Assembly (NCBI GenBank): GCA_026388595.1
Contig: JAPLJM010000337.1
Location: 1-6,267, forward strand
Source of the DNA: Deltaproteobacteria bacterium
GTDB lineage: Bacteria; Desulfobacterota; Syntrophia; Syntrophales; Fen-1087
DNA length: 6,267 nucleotides
Reading direction: 5' to 3'
In this document: positions 1 to 6,267 of the stretch, piece after piece
Position numbering within the stretch: the first letter of the stretch is position 1
How the letters are laid out: each line of letters opens with the position of its first letter
Program-made: the position numbers and the translations under genes
The notes under the pieces: model-generated
What the model was told of the DNA's origin: nothing
Seen by the model: only the letters and a program-made list of their open reading frames with translations
Database searches by the model: none

Positions 1-128
1 GACCACTGGCAGTACGAGAGAAGTGCAATCCGAAGGGCCGCAAGCCATTTCTGGACATTATATCAGATCCTCTCGTAGAAAAGAGGAGAAGGCAACAAGA
101 CATCTATAATTCAAAGGGAGGTTACAAA
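1..128. other. Upstream leader, no gene assigned
   Basis: No complete gene is visible here. The frame of the carbonic anhydrase is open from base 3 through to its ATG at 129, so an N-terminal extension or an upstream start outside the window cannot be excluded. The other two plus frames stop at 76-78 and 107-109. A 6-bp hairpin (TCCTCT 68-73 with AGAGGA 82-87, 8-base loop) lies in the leader. TATAAT occurs at 105-110, but it has no recognisable -35 partner and lies only 19 bases before the ATG, so I do not call it a promoter. Confidence 0.4.
113..122 (+). promoter_or_regulatory. Shine-Dalgarno for the carbonic anhydrase gene
   Basis: AAAGGGAGGT ends six bases before the ATG at 129. It is the reason for choosing 129 as the start although the frame is open further upstream. 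Confidence 0.75.
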
Positions 129-743
129 ATGATTGAAAAGAATGTGTTGGCGGATTTTGCAGCGAAGGTGTTTGATCCGGTCATTGACCCGACGGCTTAT
201 GTCCATCCCCTGGCGGCCGTCATCGGCCATGTCTTCATCGGCAAAAACGTGATGGTTTCACCCACTGCCTGTGTCCGCGGCGATGAAGGTCAGCCCCTGC
301 ATGTGGGCGACGATTCCAATGTCCAGGATGGTGTTGTGATTCATGCTCTGGAAACGGAGATGAACGGCAAACCCATTGAAAAAAACCTCTTTGAGGTCAA
401 CGGGAAGAAATATGCGGTCTATGTGGGGAATCGGGTTTCCCTGGCCCATCAGGTGCAGATTCACGGGCCGGCCGTGGTCCTGGATGACACCTTTGTGGGC
501 ATGAAGGTCCTCGTATTCCGTTCCTTCGTGGGATCGGGCTGTGTGATTGAGCCCGGGGTCATCCTGATGGGCGTCAAAATTCCGGATCGTCGTTATGTAC
601 CGGTCGGTTCGGTGGTCAGCACGCAGGAGCAGGCCGACATGATGCCTGAAATCACGGAAAAATATCCTTTGAAAGACTTGAACAAGGGTGTGGTCCATGT
701 CAATACCCACCTGGCAAAAGGCTATCTGGCGGCAAAAAAATGA
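129..743 (+). CDS. Gamma-class carbonic anhydrase (Cam type)
   Basis: The 204-residue product should catalyse reversible hydration of CO2 to bicarbonate as a trimer of left-handed beta-helices. Hexapeptide-repeat sequence runs from about residue 20 to 165. By alignment from memory to Methanosarcina thermophila Cam, the metal ligands are His72 (VVIHALE), His107 (LAHQ) and His112 (IHGPA). Arg50, Asp52 and Glu53 (VRGDEG), Gln66 (NVQDG), Asn192 (VNTHLA) and the proton-shuttle Glu75 with its acidic loop (about 75-88) are also present. This separates it from CamH/CaiE/PaaY-type proteins, which lack the acidic loop. Unlike M. thermophila Cam there is no N-terminal signal sequence from this start, so a cytoplasmic enzyme is inferred, perhaps supplying bicarbonate or CO2 to anaerobic carbon metabolism. 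It ends at TGA 741-743 and a hairpin follows, so it is probably transcribed separately from cheR. Activity and metal (Fe or Zn) cannot be read from sequence. Confidence 0.93.
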   Translation: MIEKNVLADFAAKVFDPVIDPTAYVHPLAAVIGHVFIGKNVMVSPTACVRGDEGQPLHVGDDSNVQDGVVIHALETEMNGKPIEKNLFEVNGKKYAVYVGNRVSLAHQVQIHGPAVVLDDTFVGMKVLVFRSFVGSGCVIEPGVILMGVKIPDRRYVPVGSVVSTQEQADMMPEITEKYPLKDLNKGVVHVNTHLAKGYLAAKK

Positions 744-762
744 AACCTTTGATTCGTCAGCA

Positions 763-785
763 GAAGCCGGCTTGAAACCGGCTTC
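763..785 (+). terminator. Hairpin after the carbonic anhydrase gene
   Basis: GAAGCCGG (763-770) and CCGGCTTC (778-785) form a perfect 8-bp stem with a 7-base loop, 20 bases after the stop codon. The tail (CGTTTCTC) is only weakly T-rich, so intrinsic termination is likely but not certain. It lies directly before cheR and could also act as an mRNA 3' stabiliser. Confidence 0.6.
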
Positions 786-803
786 CGTTTCTCACATACT
801 ATT

Positions 804-1694
804 ATGAATAATTGCATGAACGATCACGACGACAAGGCAAAGGATCATCCCGCGCAGAAGCTGTCCGACAAGGATTTTATCCGTCTCAGTCAATTTATCC
901 AGCAGCAGTACGGCATCCAGCTTCCGCCGGCCAAGAAAACCATGCTGGAGGGACGACTGCGGAAGCGGATGAAACATGTCAACGAATCCTCCTTCAGCCG
1001 TTACTGCGACTATGTTTTTACCAAGAAGGGCATGACGGAAGAGCTTCCCTATATGATCGACGCCGTGACGACCAACAAGACAGATTTTTTTCGGGAGCCT
1101 GCCCATTTTACCTATCTGACGGGAACGGCCCTTCCGGCGTTGATCAAACTTCAGGAGGCCAGCGTCCGGAAAAAAATCCAGGCCTGGAGCGCCGCCTGTT
1201 CCACCGGCGAGGAACCCTACACGATGGCTATGGTCCTCAGTGAGTTTTCCAATCAACGGTCCGACTTTGATTTTACGATACTTGCCACGGACATCTCGAC
1301 GGATGTCTTGACGAAGGCGGAGCAGGCCGTTTATGAGGCTGAAAAGATCGAACCTGTCCCGATGAATCTGAGGAAAAAATATCTACTCAAAAGCAGGGAT
1401 CCTTCCAGTATGATCGTGCGGATTACGCCTGAATTGCGTCAGAAGGTTGCCTTTTTCAGGATGAATCTTATGGATCGCGTGTATGCGGTGCCGGAAGGCA
1501 TTCATGTCATTTTCTGCCGGAACGTGTTGATCTATTTCGACACGGCCACGCAGGAAAAAATCATCCGGCAATTCTCTCAGCTCCTGACGCCGGGCGGATA
1601 CCTTTTTATGGGACATGCCGAAACCCTGAATAATCTGAATGTGCCGCTGCGCTATGTAGCGCCAACCACTTACCGAAAGGATCAGTCCCTGTGA
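804..1694 (+). CDS. cheR: CheR, chemoreceptor glutamate O-methyltransferase
   Basis: The 296-residue cytoplasmic enzyme transfers methyl groups from S-adenosylmethionine to glutamates of methyl-accepting chemotaxis proteins, opposing CheB during adaptation. The N-terminal helical CheR domain spans about 18-75. The Rossmann-fold methyltransferase domain follows, with TTNKTDFFRE (89-98), SAM-binding WSAACSTGEEPY (128-139), ATDIS (161-165), FCRNVLIYFD (237-246) and LTPGGYLFMGHAE (261-273). Length is close to the roughly 285 residues of enterobacterial CheR, and no TPR or other C-terminal extension is present. Neither ATG 804 nor the in-frame ATG at 816 has a clear Shine-Dalgarno; the upstream frame is open to 753 without another ATG. 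The stop overlaps the cheB start by four bases, indicating translational coupling. No cheA, cheW or MCP is in view, so the receptor partner is unknown. The enzyme could serve chemotaxis or an alternative Che-like pathway. Confidence 0.96.
   Translation: MNNCMNDHDDKAKDHPAQKLSDKDFIRLSQFIQQQYGIQLPPAKKTMLEGRLRKRMKHVNESSFSRYCDYVFTKKGMTEELPYMIDAVTTNKTDFFREPAHFTYLTGTALPALIKLQEASVRKKIQAWSAACSTGEEPYTMAMVLSEFSNQRSDFDFTILATDISTDVLTKAEQAVYEAEKIEPVPMNLRKKYLLKSRDPSSMIVRITPELRQKVAFFRMNLMDRVYAVPEGIHVIFCRNVLIYFDTATQEKIIRQFSQLLTPGGYLFMGHAETLNNLNVPLRYVAPTTYRKDQSL
1675..1681 (+). promoter_or_regulatory. Shine-Dalgarno for cheB, supporting a GTG start
   Basis: GAAAGGA lies inside the 3' end of cheR, nine bases before GTG 1691. 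It supports the GTG as start, giving a four-base GTGA overlap with the cheR stop. Confidence 0.6.
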
Positions 1695-2761
1695 GTAGAG
1701 AAAAGCCCATCCGTGTGTTGATTGTGGATGATTCTGCCCTCGTCCGCCAGACGCTCAGCGATATCATTTCTTCTGATCCGGAGATCGAGGTCATGGCAAT
1801 GGCGTCAGACCCTTTTGTCGCGGCAGACCGGATCCGTGATGAAATTCCGGATGTGATCACACTCGATGTGGAAATGCCCAGAATGGACGGCATAACGTTT
1901 CTACAAAGGATCATGAGTCAGCGCCCCATTCCCGTGGTCATCTGTTCAAGTCTGGCCGAGAAGGGGTCGGAAACGGCGCTGAAGGCGCTGGAATACGGGG
2001 CAGTGGAGATCATCCAGAAGCCGCGTCTGGGTACGAAACAGTTTCTGGAGGAATCGAAAATTCGCATCTGCGATGCCATCAAAGCGGCGGCTATCGCCCG
2101 ACCCCGTCCCATATCCAGGCGGCAGACCGTCGAGGCGAAACTCAACGCCGATGCGGTGATTGCGAAGTCGACGACCAAGGCCATGATTCAAACCACCGAG
2201 AAGGTGGTCATTGTCGGGGCGTCCACGGGCGGCACGGAGGCCTTGCGTGAATTTTTGGAGGCGCTGCCCCCGGATTCGCCGGGAATCGTTATCGTCCAGC
2301 ACATGCCGGAACATTTCACGGCCTCTTTCGCCCGTCGGCTCGATGATCTTTGCAGGATTTCCGTCAAGGAAGCGGAAGACAATGATACCGTCATTCCCGG
2401 AAGGGCGCTGATCGCACCGGGAAATCAGCATACCCTTTTGAAACGGAGCGGCGCCCGCTATTTCGTGGAAATCCGCCAGGGTCCCCTGGTTTCCCGTCAC
2501 CGGCCATCTGTTGATGTTCTGTTCCGCTCCGCTGCCCGCTATGCCGGCCGGAATGCCGTCGGGGTGATCATGACGGGAATGGGCGACGACGGGGCGAACG
2601 GACTGCTCGAGATGAAGGAGGCAGGCGCCGCGACCATCGCTCAGGATGAAGCGACCTGCGTGGTCTTCGGCATGCCCCAGGAGGCCATCAAGCGGGGCGC
2701 CGTGGATAGCGTACTTCCGCTCGAAGAAATCGCCAGAGCGGTTTTGCGCCAGTGCCGGTAG
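1691..2761 (+). CDS. cheB: CheB, chemotaxis response regulator methylesterase/deamidase
   Basis: The 356-residue product removes methyl groups from, and deamidates glutamines of, chemoreceptors, and is activated by phosphorylation, normally by CheA. An N-terminal receiver domain (about 7-125) has the acidic pair Asp13-Asp14, phospho-acceptor Asp59 (ITLDVEMPRMDG), switch residue Ser86 and Lys110-Pro111. A linker of roughly 45 residues leads to the esterase domain (about 170-355), with catalytic Ser178 (GASTGG), His204 (IVQHMP) and Asp300 (MTGMGDDG). Domain order, length and triad are those of canonical CheB, so the protein should be active. The start is GTG, overlapping the cheR stop; cheR and cheB are surely one transcript. 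No histidine kinase with a visible kinase domain occurs in the window, so its phosphodonor is unknown. The PAS sensor genes downstream are on the same strand but separated by repeats, so linkage with them is only suggestive. Confidence 0.97.
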   Translation: MSREKPIRVLIVDDSALVRQTLSDIISSDPEIEVMAMASDPFVAADRIRDEIPDVITLDVEMPRMDGITFLQRIMSQRPIPVVICSSLAEKGSETALKALEYGAVEIIQKPRLGTKQFLEESKIRICDAIKAAAIARPRPISRRQTVEAKLNADAVIAKSTTKAMIQTTEKVVIVGASTGGTEALREFLEALPPDSPGIVIVQHMPEHFTASFARRLDDLCRISVKEAEDNDTVIPGRALIAPGNQHTLLKRSGARYFVEIRQGPLVSRHRPSVDVLFRSAARYAGRNAVGVIMTGMGDDGANGLLEMKEAGAATIAQDEATCVVFGMPQEAIKRGAVDSVLPLEEIARAVLRQCR

Positions 2762-2775
2762 AATATCAAATGTAG

Positions 2776-2795
2776 GCCGCGTGCCCCCACGCGGC
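2776..2795. repeat. GC-rich hairpin downstream of cheB
   Basis: GCCGCGTG (2776-2783) and CACGCGGC (2788-2795) form a perfect 8-bp stem with a CCCC loop, 14 bases after the cheB stop. There is no T-tract on either side, so it is not a textbook terminator. It may end or protect the cheRB transcript, or be another copy of a dispersed palindrome. It abuts the left inverted repeat of the adjacent element. Confidence 0.55.
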
Positions 2796-2796
2796 A

Positions 2797-2947
2797 ATTA
2801 TTACACCGGCAACAATATATATCAAAGTCGTCTTTCCCGCGAAGCTTGTCCTCGCGAAGGCGTGGAGCGGGAATCCAGGACTGTGCTGGATTCCGGGTCA
2901 AGCCCGGAATGACAGCCTTTAGCATGTTTACTTGCCGGAGTAATAAT
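2797..2947. mobile_element. MITE-like element with terminal inverted repeats
   Basis: ATTATTACACCGGCAA (2797-2812) and TTGCCGGAGTAATAAT (2932-2947) are inverted copies matching at 15 of 16 positions. They bound 151 bp without a credible gene. The interior is a palindromic repeat cluster (2828-2914). No flanking target-site duplication is evident (GGCA before, CCGG after), so transposition is an inference and the arms may instead be the outer stem of a large dispersed palindrome. ORFs across it encode the low-complexity peptides typical of palindromic repeats. Confidence 0.5.
2828..2914. repeat. Dispersed palindromic repeat cluster (TTCCCG/CGGAATGAC type)
   Basis: Three nested hairpins are visible: TTCCCGC 2834-2840 with GCGGGAA 2867-2873; AATCCAG 2872-2878 with CTGGATT 2886-2892; and ATTCCGGG 2890-2897 with CCCGGAAT 2903-2910 (5-base loop). 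CGCGAAG is repeated directly at 2838 and 2853. From memory, repeats of this form (TCATTCCCG...CGGGAATCCAG) are scattered in many proteobacterial genomes and yield spurious peptides such as VIPGLTRNP, which the minus strand here encodes. Function is unknown. Confidence 0.75.
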
Positions 2948-2998
2948 CCGGATTTTCAGACCCTGTCGTCCGAAGCCCGGGAGAGTTTCGTGATCGCC

Positions 2999-3286
2999 CT
3001 AGAAAATCTGTGGGCTTTGGGAACAGATTTCAAATCTGTCCCCAGGATCACACAGACCCTCGTCAAAGGTGAAAAGGATGGCGGCGTTTTTCCGGGCCTT
3101 GGCGCAGAGGATGCAGTCCACGATATCCAGGTTCTTTTCAGCAAAAAGGTTGAGGGCGGCCCGGAGTTCCTCCCGGTCCCGGTTTTGGATGCCTTCGTAG
3201 AGCAGCAGATCGGCAAGCCTGACTGCGGCCTCCTCACGAGGGATCTTGCAGATCTTCGTCAGAATGATAGAGGCTGATACTAATGA
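2999..3286 (-). pseudogene. PIN-domain (VapC-like) toxin remnant
   Basis: A minus-strand frame of 95 codons, open from 3286 to the TAG at 2999-3001, has no ATG but reads as the C-terminal two thirds of a PIN-domain ribonuclease. SIILTKICKIPREEAAVRL (6-24) matches the mid-domain helices. AEKNLDIVDCILCAKARK (49-66) is the hallmark segment with the catalytic Asp57, and AAILFTFDEGL (68-78) carries the last acidic residue, Asp75. The N-terminal strand with the first Asp and the following Glu is missing, so the metal site is incomplete and it should be inactive. The break lies at the start of the plus-strand PAS gene (3283). The last codons (about 82-89, GDRFEICS) are simply the palindromic repeat at 3019-3043, so the native C-terminus is also lost. 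No antitoxin gene is seen. In known VapBC systems the PIN protein cleaves RNA. Assignment is by motif recognition only. Confidence 0.7.
3019..3043. repeat. Palindromic repeat (ACAGATTT/AAATCTGT type)
   Basis: GGGAACAGATTT (3019-3030) and AAATCTGTCCCC (3032-3043) are inverted copies around a single C, with 11 of 12 positions pairing. Translated, this motif gives GTDLKSVP or GTDFKSVP, a peptide I recall recurring as spurious ORF ends in several anaerobe genomes, which suggests a dispersed REP-like family. It sits at the 3' end of the PIN remnant. Confidence 0.65.
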
Positions 3287-3882
3287 CTAAAAAAAAGCAA
3301 CTTGCTCCGGAAGGCGTCGGCGTTCCGTCGAAAGGCTCAGGCCAGGCGGACATTTTGCGCCGGCGGGCGGAAGTGATCGCCCGGGAAAAAGAGGCCCCGT
3401 CACAGGAATACCTGGATGTTCATTCGCACGAAGAAACCCGGCAGATGCTCCACGAGATGCTGGTGCATAAGATCGAGCTGGAGATACAGAACGAGGAACT
3501 GCGCCGGGCACAGGCGGAACTGGACACCGCGCGGGCGCGCTATTTCGACCTCTACGACCTTGCGCCGGTGGGCTATTGCACCGTCAGTGAAGAGGGCCTG
3601 ATCCTCGAAGCCAACCTCACCGCCGCTACCCTGTTGGGGGTGGCCCGCGGCGCGCTGGTGAAACAGCCGATCGGCCGGTTCATTCTCAAAGAGGACCAGA
3701 ATGTCTACTACCTGCTCCGCAAACAGCTCTTTAATACCGGCGAGCCGCAAGCGTGCGAATTACGGATGGTGAAAAGCGAAGGCGCTACATTCTGGGCGCG
3801 GCTGGAGGCGACAGCGGCGCAGGATGCCGAAGGCGCGCCCGTGGGCCGCATCGTGATGAGCAACATCACCGAGAGAAAGTAG
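3283..3882 (+). CDS. Coiled-coil plus single PAS domain protein, probably truncated sensor
   Basis: The 199-residue soluble protein has a charged N-terminus (1-45), an amphipathic coiled coil (about 50-86, MLHEMLVHKIELEIQNEEL) and one PAS domain (about 87-197: YDLAPVGYCTVSEEGLILEAN and a terminal VMSNITERK). PAS domains bind ligands or cofactors or mediate dimerisation. This arrangement is the usual N-terminus of long PAS histidine kinases or diguanylate cyclases, in which ITERK runs on into a linker helix. Here a TAG follows ERK at once. The next in-frame codons (3883-3900) read MAAALR, resembling the missing linker, before a TAA at 3901, so a nonsense mutation plus loss of the output module is likely. 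As encoded it has no kinase, cyclase or receiver domain and could act only as a partner or decoy. An AGAGG about ten bases upstream is a modest ribosome site. The start abuts the broken end of the PIN remnant. Confidence 0.8.
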   Translation: MTKKKQLAPEGVGVPSKGSGQADILRRRAEVIAREKEAPSQEYLDVHSHEETRQMLHEMLVHKIELEIQNEELRRAQAELDTARARYFDLYDLAPVGYCTVSEEGLILEANLTAATLLGVARGALVKQPIGRFILKEDQNVYYLLRKQLFNTGEPQACELRMVKSEGATFWARLEATAAQDAEGAPVGRIVMSNITERK

Positions 3883-4010
3883 ATGGCGGCGGCACTACGT
3901 TAAAATCCGACCTAAACAGATCATCTAAACGTTCAGGGGCCAACCCGATGAATGATCAAATCTAACAAGGCAATATAGCCGTCAGATCAGTTATGGAGAG
4001 GAAACGTTCC
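3883..4010 (+). other. Spacer between the two PAS genes
   Basis: No gene is seen. After the short MAAALR continuation (3883-3900) come two imperfect foldable stretches: GATCA 3919-3923 with TGATC 3953-3957 plus inner TTCA/TGAA pairs, and ATCT...GGC (3960-3971) with GCC...AGAT (3978-3987) around AATATA. The second lies just before the ribosome site of the next gene and might form a leader hairpin; evidence is weak. Confidence 0.35.
3996..4001 (+). promoter_or_regulatory. Shine-Dalgarno deciding the start of the membrane PAS gene
   Basis: GAGAGG (GGAGAGG including 3995) lies nine bases before ATG 4011. The alternative ATG at 3993 overlaps this site and has no good ribosome site of its own, so 4011 is preferred. 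Confidence 0.65.
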
Positions 4011-5795
4011 ATGAATCTTAAACATCGACTACCCCTCATTGCAGTGATTTTCACGTCTGTTTTGTGCATCGCGATCAGCGTCTTTTCACTCAAATCCGGG
4101 CAATTCATTGTCTTTCAGAATTTATTCTATATTCCCATCATTATTTCATGCTTTTATTATACAAAAAAGGGGTTTGCCATTTCTGTTGCCCTATCGTGCA
4201 TCTACTTTCTTCTCATCATTGCATTTACAAGCGATCCGATGATTATCCGGGATGCTGTCATCCGTGTTTGTATATTTATCTTTATTGCCGCGGTTATCAC
4301 CGCCTTGTCCATGGCCCGTGCGCATGCAGAAGCGGTTCTGAAGGAAGAACGCGAGAAGTTCCGGACGGTGGCCGATTTTACGTACGACTGGGAATATTGG
4401 ACAGATCCTCAGCAGAAGTTACGCTATATTTCTCCATCCTGCGAACGGATAAGCGGTTACCGCCCTGAGGACTTCATGACGGATTCCGGATTGATACACA
4501 GTGTCGTCCATCCTGATGACCGTGATATTTTCAAATGCCATGCTGACCACTATCATGAACTTCACATTGATTCAGTGGGCGAAGTTAATTTCCGTATCAT
4601 GGACCGGAATGGCGAGGAGCACTGGATTGCTCATGTCTGTCGGCCAGTTTACAGCAGCGACGGGCAGTTTTTGGGACGACGCGCCAGCAACAGCGACATC
4701 ACTAATCGTAAGCAGGCGGAGGAGGCGCTCAGGGAGGGTGAACATCGTTTGCATAGCATTATCGATGGTTCTCCGATCCCGGTCTTTGTTATCGGGAAGG
4801 ACCACCGGGTCATCTATTGGAACAAGGCACTGGAAGAATTGAGCAGCATCAAGCCTGAAGAAGTAGTGGGAACCCATGAGCACTGGAAGGCCTTTTACAA
4901 TGAGGAGCGGCTGTGCATGGCAGACTTACTGGTGGATGGGGCCGTTGAGTTGGTTCCCCATAGGTATTCCGGCAAATATATCAAGTCTCCGTTGATTGAA
5001 GATGCCTATGAGGCTACGGATTTTTTCCCTGCCTTGGGGAAGGATGGGAAGTGGTTGCGTTTTACTGCCGCTGCGATCCGGGAGTCAAAGGGGATGATTG
5101 TTGCTGCCGTCGAAACGCTGGAGGACATCACCGAACGCAAGCGGGCAGAGGATGCGCAGTTTAAGAGTGAGGAGCGCTTCCGCATCACGCTCATGAGCAT
5201 TGGCGACGGCGTGATCACAACCGATGCCGAGGGCCGGGTGGATCTGTTAAACCCGGTGGCCGAGAATCTCAGCGGATGGTCTCAGGGGGAAGCCCGTGGC
5301 AAGCAACTGGAAGAAGTATTTAGCATCATCAACGAAGATACGCGGCAGCCGGTGGAGAACCCTGTGCTCCAGGTGCTGCGCGATGGCATTGTTGTGGGGT
5401 TAGCTAACCATACGGTGCTCATTGCACGCAACGGAACGGAGCGGCCGATCGCCGACAGCGGCGAGAAGCCCTGGATGGCGCGGCTGCGGGAGATGTTGCC
5501 CAGGAAGTCCAAGACGGGCTTCCAGTCAGGCGTGGTGATGTCGGCAAGGTTGCCGCCGCGGCAGGCGGGGGCGAAGATCGCGAGGAACTCGGCCGATTGC
5601 CGGCGCAGGTCGAGTTCAGAAATCACGTCCTGTCGCGCGGAGAGGGCGGCCGACTGCTCGCGCAGCCAGTCCTCCAGCATGGGTGTCTCGTGGCGGGTGA
5701 GGATTTCCGAAATGCGGCCCTGCTTGTTTGCGGTCATCGTTTCGCCTCCTGTTTGGTTGGTTGATCCGTGGCGCTGCCGTGGCCGGGAAAGATAA
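4011..5795 (+). CDS. Four-TM, multi-PAS sensor protein, 3' end replaced at a breakpoint
   Basis: From ATG 4011 the frame gives 594 residues; ATG 3993 would add six. Four hydrophobic segments (about 6-26, 32-50, 55-73, 82-101) form a membrane sensor module, followed by a short helix and PAS domain 1 (about 115-236, with RYISPSCERISGY, VHPDDR and SDITNRKQAEEALR). PAS domain 2 (about 245-378, SIIDGSPIPVFVIGKDHRVIYWN, ending EDITERKRAE) contains a long insertion. PAS domain 3 (from about 388, MSIGDGVITTDAEGRVDLLNP) breaks at GTERPIADSG (residue 484, base 5462), where relatives continue with APIRD-like sequence. Residues 485-594 are antisense of an RsbR-type gene and its upstream region, so they are not native. 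The HisKA and HATPase modules expected of this architecture are absent, so the protein should be unable to signal by itself. The 5' part is AT-rich (about 33-42% GC in hand-counted lines 4081-4260), PAS 3 is about 55-67%. Confidence 0.8.
   Translation: MNLKHRLPLIAVIFTSVLCIAISVFSLKSGQFIVFQNLFYIPIIISCFYYTKKGFAISVALSCIYFLLIIAFTSDPMIIRDAVIRVCIFIFIAAVITALSMARAHAEAVLKEEREKFRTVADFTYDWEYWTDPQQKLRYISPSCERISGYRPEDFMTDSGLIHSVVHPDDRDIFKCHADHYHELHIDSVGEVNFRIMDRNGEEHWIAHVCRPVYSSDGQFLGRRASNSDITNRKQAEEALREGEHRLHSIIDGSPIPVFVIGKDHRVIYWNKALEELSSIKPEEVVGTHEHWKAFYNEERLCMADLLVDGAVELVPHRYSGKYIKSPLIEDAYEATDFFPALGKDGKWLRFTAAAIRESKGMIVAAVETLEDITERKRAEDAQFKSEERFRITLMSIGDGVITTDAEGRVDLLNPVAENLSGWSQGEARGKQLEEVFSIINEDTRQPVENPVLQVLRDGIVVGLANHTVLIARNGTERPIADSGEKPWMARLREMLPRKSKTGFQSGVVMSARLPPRQAGAKIARNSADCRRRSSSEITSCRAERAADCSRSQSSSMGVSWRVRISEMRPCLFAVIVSPPVWLVDPWRCRGRER
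5459..5463. other. Rearrangement junction with possible microhomology
   Basis: To the left is sense PAS-3 code (PIADSG); to the right is antisense RsbR N-domain code (QGFSP on the minus strand). CGGCG at 5459-5463 fits both: the GGC-G of SG-(A/E) on the plus strand and the TCG-CCG of SP on the minus strand. Homology on both sides stops here. It could be an illegitimate deletion or inversion, or a metagenome or assembly chimera. Confidence 0.65.
5459..5737 (-). pseudogene. RsbR-type (RsbRD N-terminal domain) co-antagonist, 3'-truncated
   Basis: The minus-strand ATG at 5737 opens a frame whose first 93 codons read as an RsbRD N-terminal sensor domain: RISEILTRHETPMLEDWLRE (8-27), ELDLRRQSAEFL (41-52), GNLADITTPDWKPVLDFL (62-79) and ISRSRAIQGFSP (82-93). 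In relatives this helical domain continues (SETATFVFSLK-like) and ends in a STAS domain acting in a stressosome with RsbS and RsbT, controlling general stress or second-messenger output. Here homology ends at Pro93, and the frame runs on to a stop at 5282-5284 through antisense of the PAS gene (151 residues in all). The STAS domain is absent, so it should be non-functional. An AGGAGG at 5745-5750, seven bases before the ATG, makes this start convincing. No rsbS or rsbT is in the window. The frame also opens upstream to an ATG at 5821, which is not preferred. Confidence 0.8.
5745..5750 (-). promoter_or_regulatory. Shine-Dalgarno of the RsbR-type fragment
   Basis: AGGAGG on the minus strand, seven bases before ATG 5737, is a near-perfect ribosome site and fixes the start of the fragment. 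Confidence 0.75.
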
Positions 5796-6087
5796 AGGTC
5801 CGGCTGATAACCATGGAACACCCTCGGGCGCCTCTCGCCCCACTCCAGGTGACCACGGCGAGGCTAGGCGCGCTGTGGGGGCGAATGCAAGGTCCGAACG
5901 GACGTTGTTCCCGCCGTGTCCCCTGCGGGGAAAGACCCGAAGAGCATTTGCCGCAGCGAGTTGAACGGGTCGCCGGCGACTCAGGGTCTTGCTTTGGCTT
6001 TTCGTTCACGCTGCTCCAGCGCCATGTTGGACTCCGGCTACCTGAGTCGTTACGTCTGTTCAAGGTCGCACAGCCATGGGGAGCCGA
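5751..6087. other. Divergent intergenic region, no gene supported
   Basis: This stretch of about 340 bases separates the minus-strand RsbR fragment from the plus-strand helicase, so it should hold promoters for both, but I see no clear -35/-10 pair. It is GC-rich. It holds a perfect 12-base palindrome GTCGCCGGCGAC (5969-5980), a GTCCG-AA-CGGAC inverted repeat (5892-5903) and a small TCCCC-TGC-GGGGA hairpin (5919-5931). These are possible operator-like sites, but each is short enough to occur by chance. The open frames crossing it resemble no family I know. Confidence 0.4.
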
Positions 6088-6267
6088 ATGGACGTCTTTG
6101 ATCTTAGAGCGCGCCTGGTCGATGACTACAAGAGCTACACGCGGAGCTTCATCAAGATCCGGGATCCCCGCATCCAGGACTACGTGGATAGCTCGCTTGA
6201 AGCGGGGGCGTTCTGGCCCGAGCCACTCCTGCAGCTCAACCCGACGTTTCTCTCCGGCGGCACCGTC
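6088..6267 (+). CDS. N-terminus of a probable DEAD/DEAH-box helicase (partial)
   Basis: Sixty codons run off the window edge, starting MDVFDLRARLVDDYKSYTRS and continuing SFIKIRDPRI, FWPEPLLQLNP and SGGTV. I recognise this opening (MDVF-LR--LV-DY--Y--SFI-IRDPRI, then WPEPL-QLNP) as the lead-in of large DEAD/DEAH-box helicases with a C-terminal DUF1998-type region, which are common in bacterial defence islands. No Walker motif lies within the window, so ATPase activity is not shown. GGGGAG at 6078-6083 precedes ATG 6088 by four bases; the in-frame ATG at 6076 would add MGSR and cannot be excluded. An in-frame TGA at 6043-6045 rules out a longer start. It is divergent from the RsbR fragment and may be acquired DNA; that is an inference. 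Confidence 0.65.
   Translation, partial: MDVFDLRARLVDDYKSYTRSFIKIRDPRIQDYVDSSLEAGAFWPEPLLQLNPTFLSGGTV

Overview
The window looks like chromosomal DNA of an anaerobic deltaproteobacterium-type organism (Desulfobacterota; a Syntrophales-like lineage would fit). This is an inference from gene content: a Cam-type gamma carbonic anhydrase, a cheR-cheB pair, multi-PAS sensor proteins, an RsbR-type stress regulator fragment and palindromic dispersed repeats. No single marker fixes the taxon.

Layout. A gamma-class carbonic anhydrase (129-743) with all expected active-site residues is followed by a hairpin (763-785). Next are cheR (804-1694) and cheB (1691-2761), which overlap by four bases and form a complete chemoreceptor-type methylation/demethylation pair. 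No cheA, cheW or receptor lies in the window. The stretch from 2762 to 3282 is repeat-rich: a GC-rich hairpin behind cheB, a MITE-like element (2797-2947) bounded by near-perfect 16-base inverted repeats around a palindromic repeat cluster, and a minus-strand PIN-domain (VapC-like) toxin remnant (2999-3286). The remnant has lost its 5' end, and its 3' end is replaced by a second palindromic repeat.

Two PAS sensor genes follow on the plus strand. The first (3283-3882) is a coiled coil plus one PAS domain. It stops at a TAG exactly where relatives usually continue. The second (start best placed at 4011) has four membrane segments and three PAS domains, the last cut off at about 5460. There a breakpoint joins it tail-to-tail to a minus-strand gene whose first 93 codons are an RsbR-type N-terminal domain with a strong Shine-Dalgarno. 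Both ORFs read across the junction into the antisense of the other, so neither product is native beyond it. The right end (6088-6267) holds the first 60 codons of a probable large DEAD/DEAH-box helicase, divergent from the RsbR fragment.

Taken together, an intact enzyme and an intact CheR/CheB adaptation pair sit beside a zone of decay and rearrangement: repeats, a toxin remnant, two output-less PAS proteins and a fusion junction. The junction could be a true deletion or inversion, or an assembly chimera, and that should be settled before the right quarter is interpreted. I did not find a convincing wholly new system. The most unusual items are the junction, the TIR-bounded repeat element and the repeat-capped PIN remnant.
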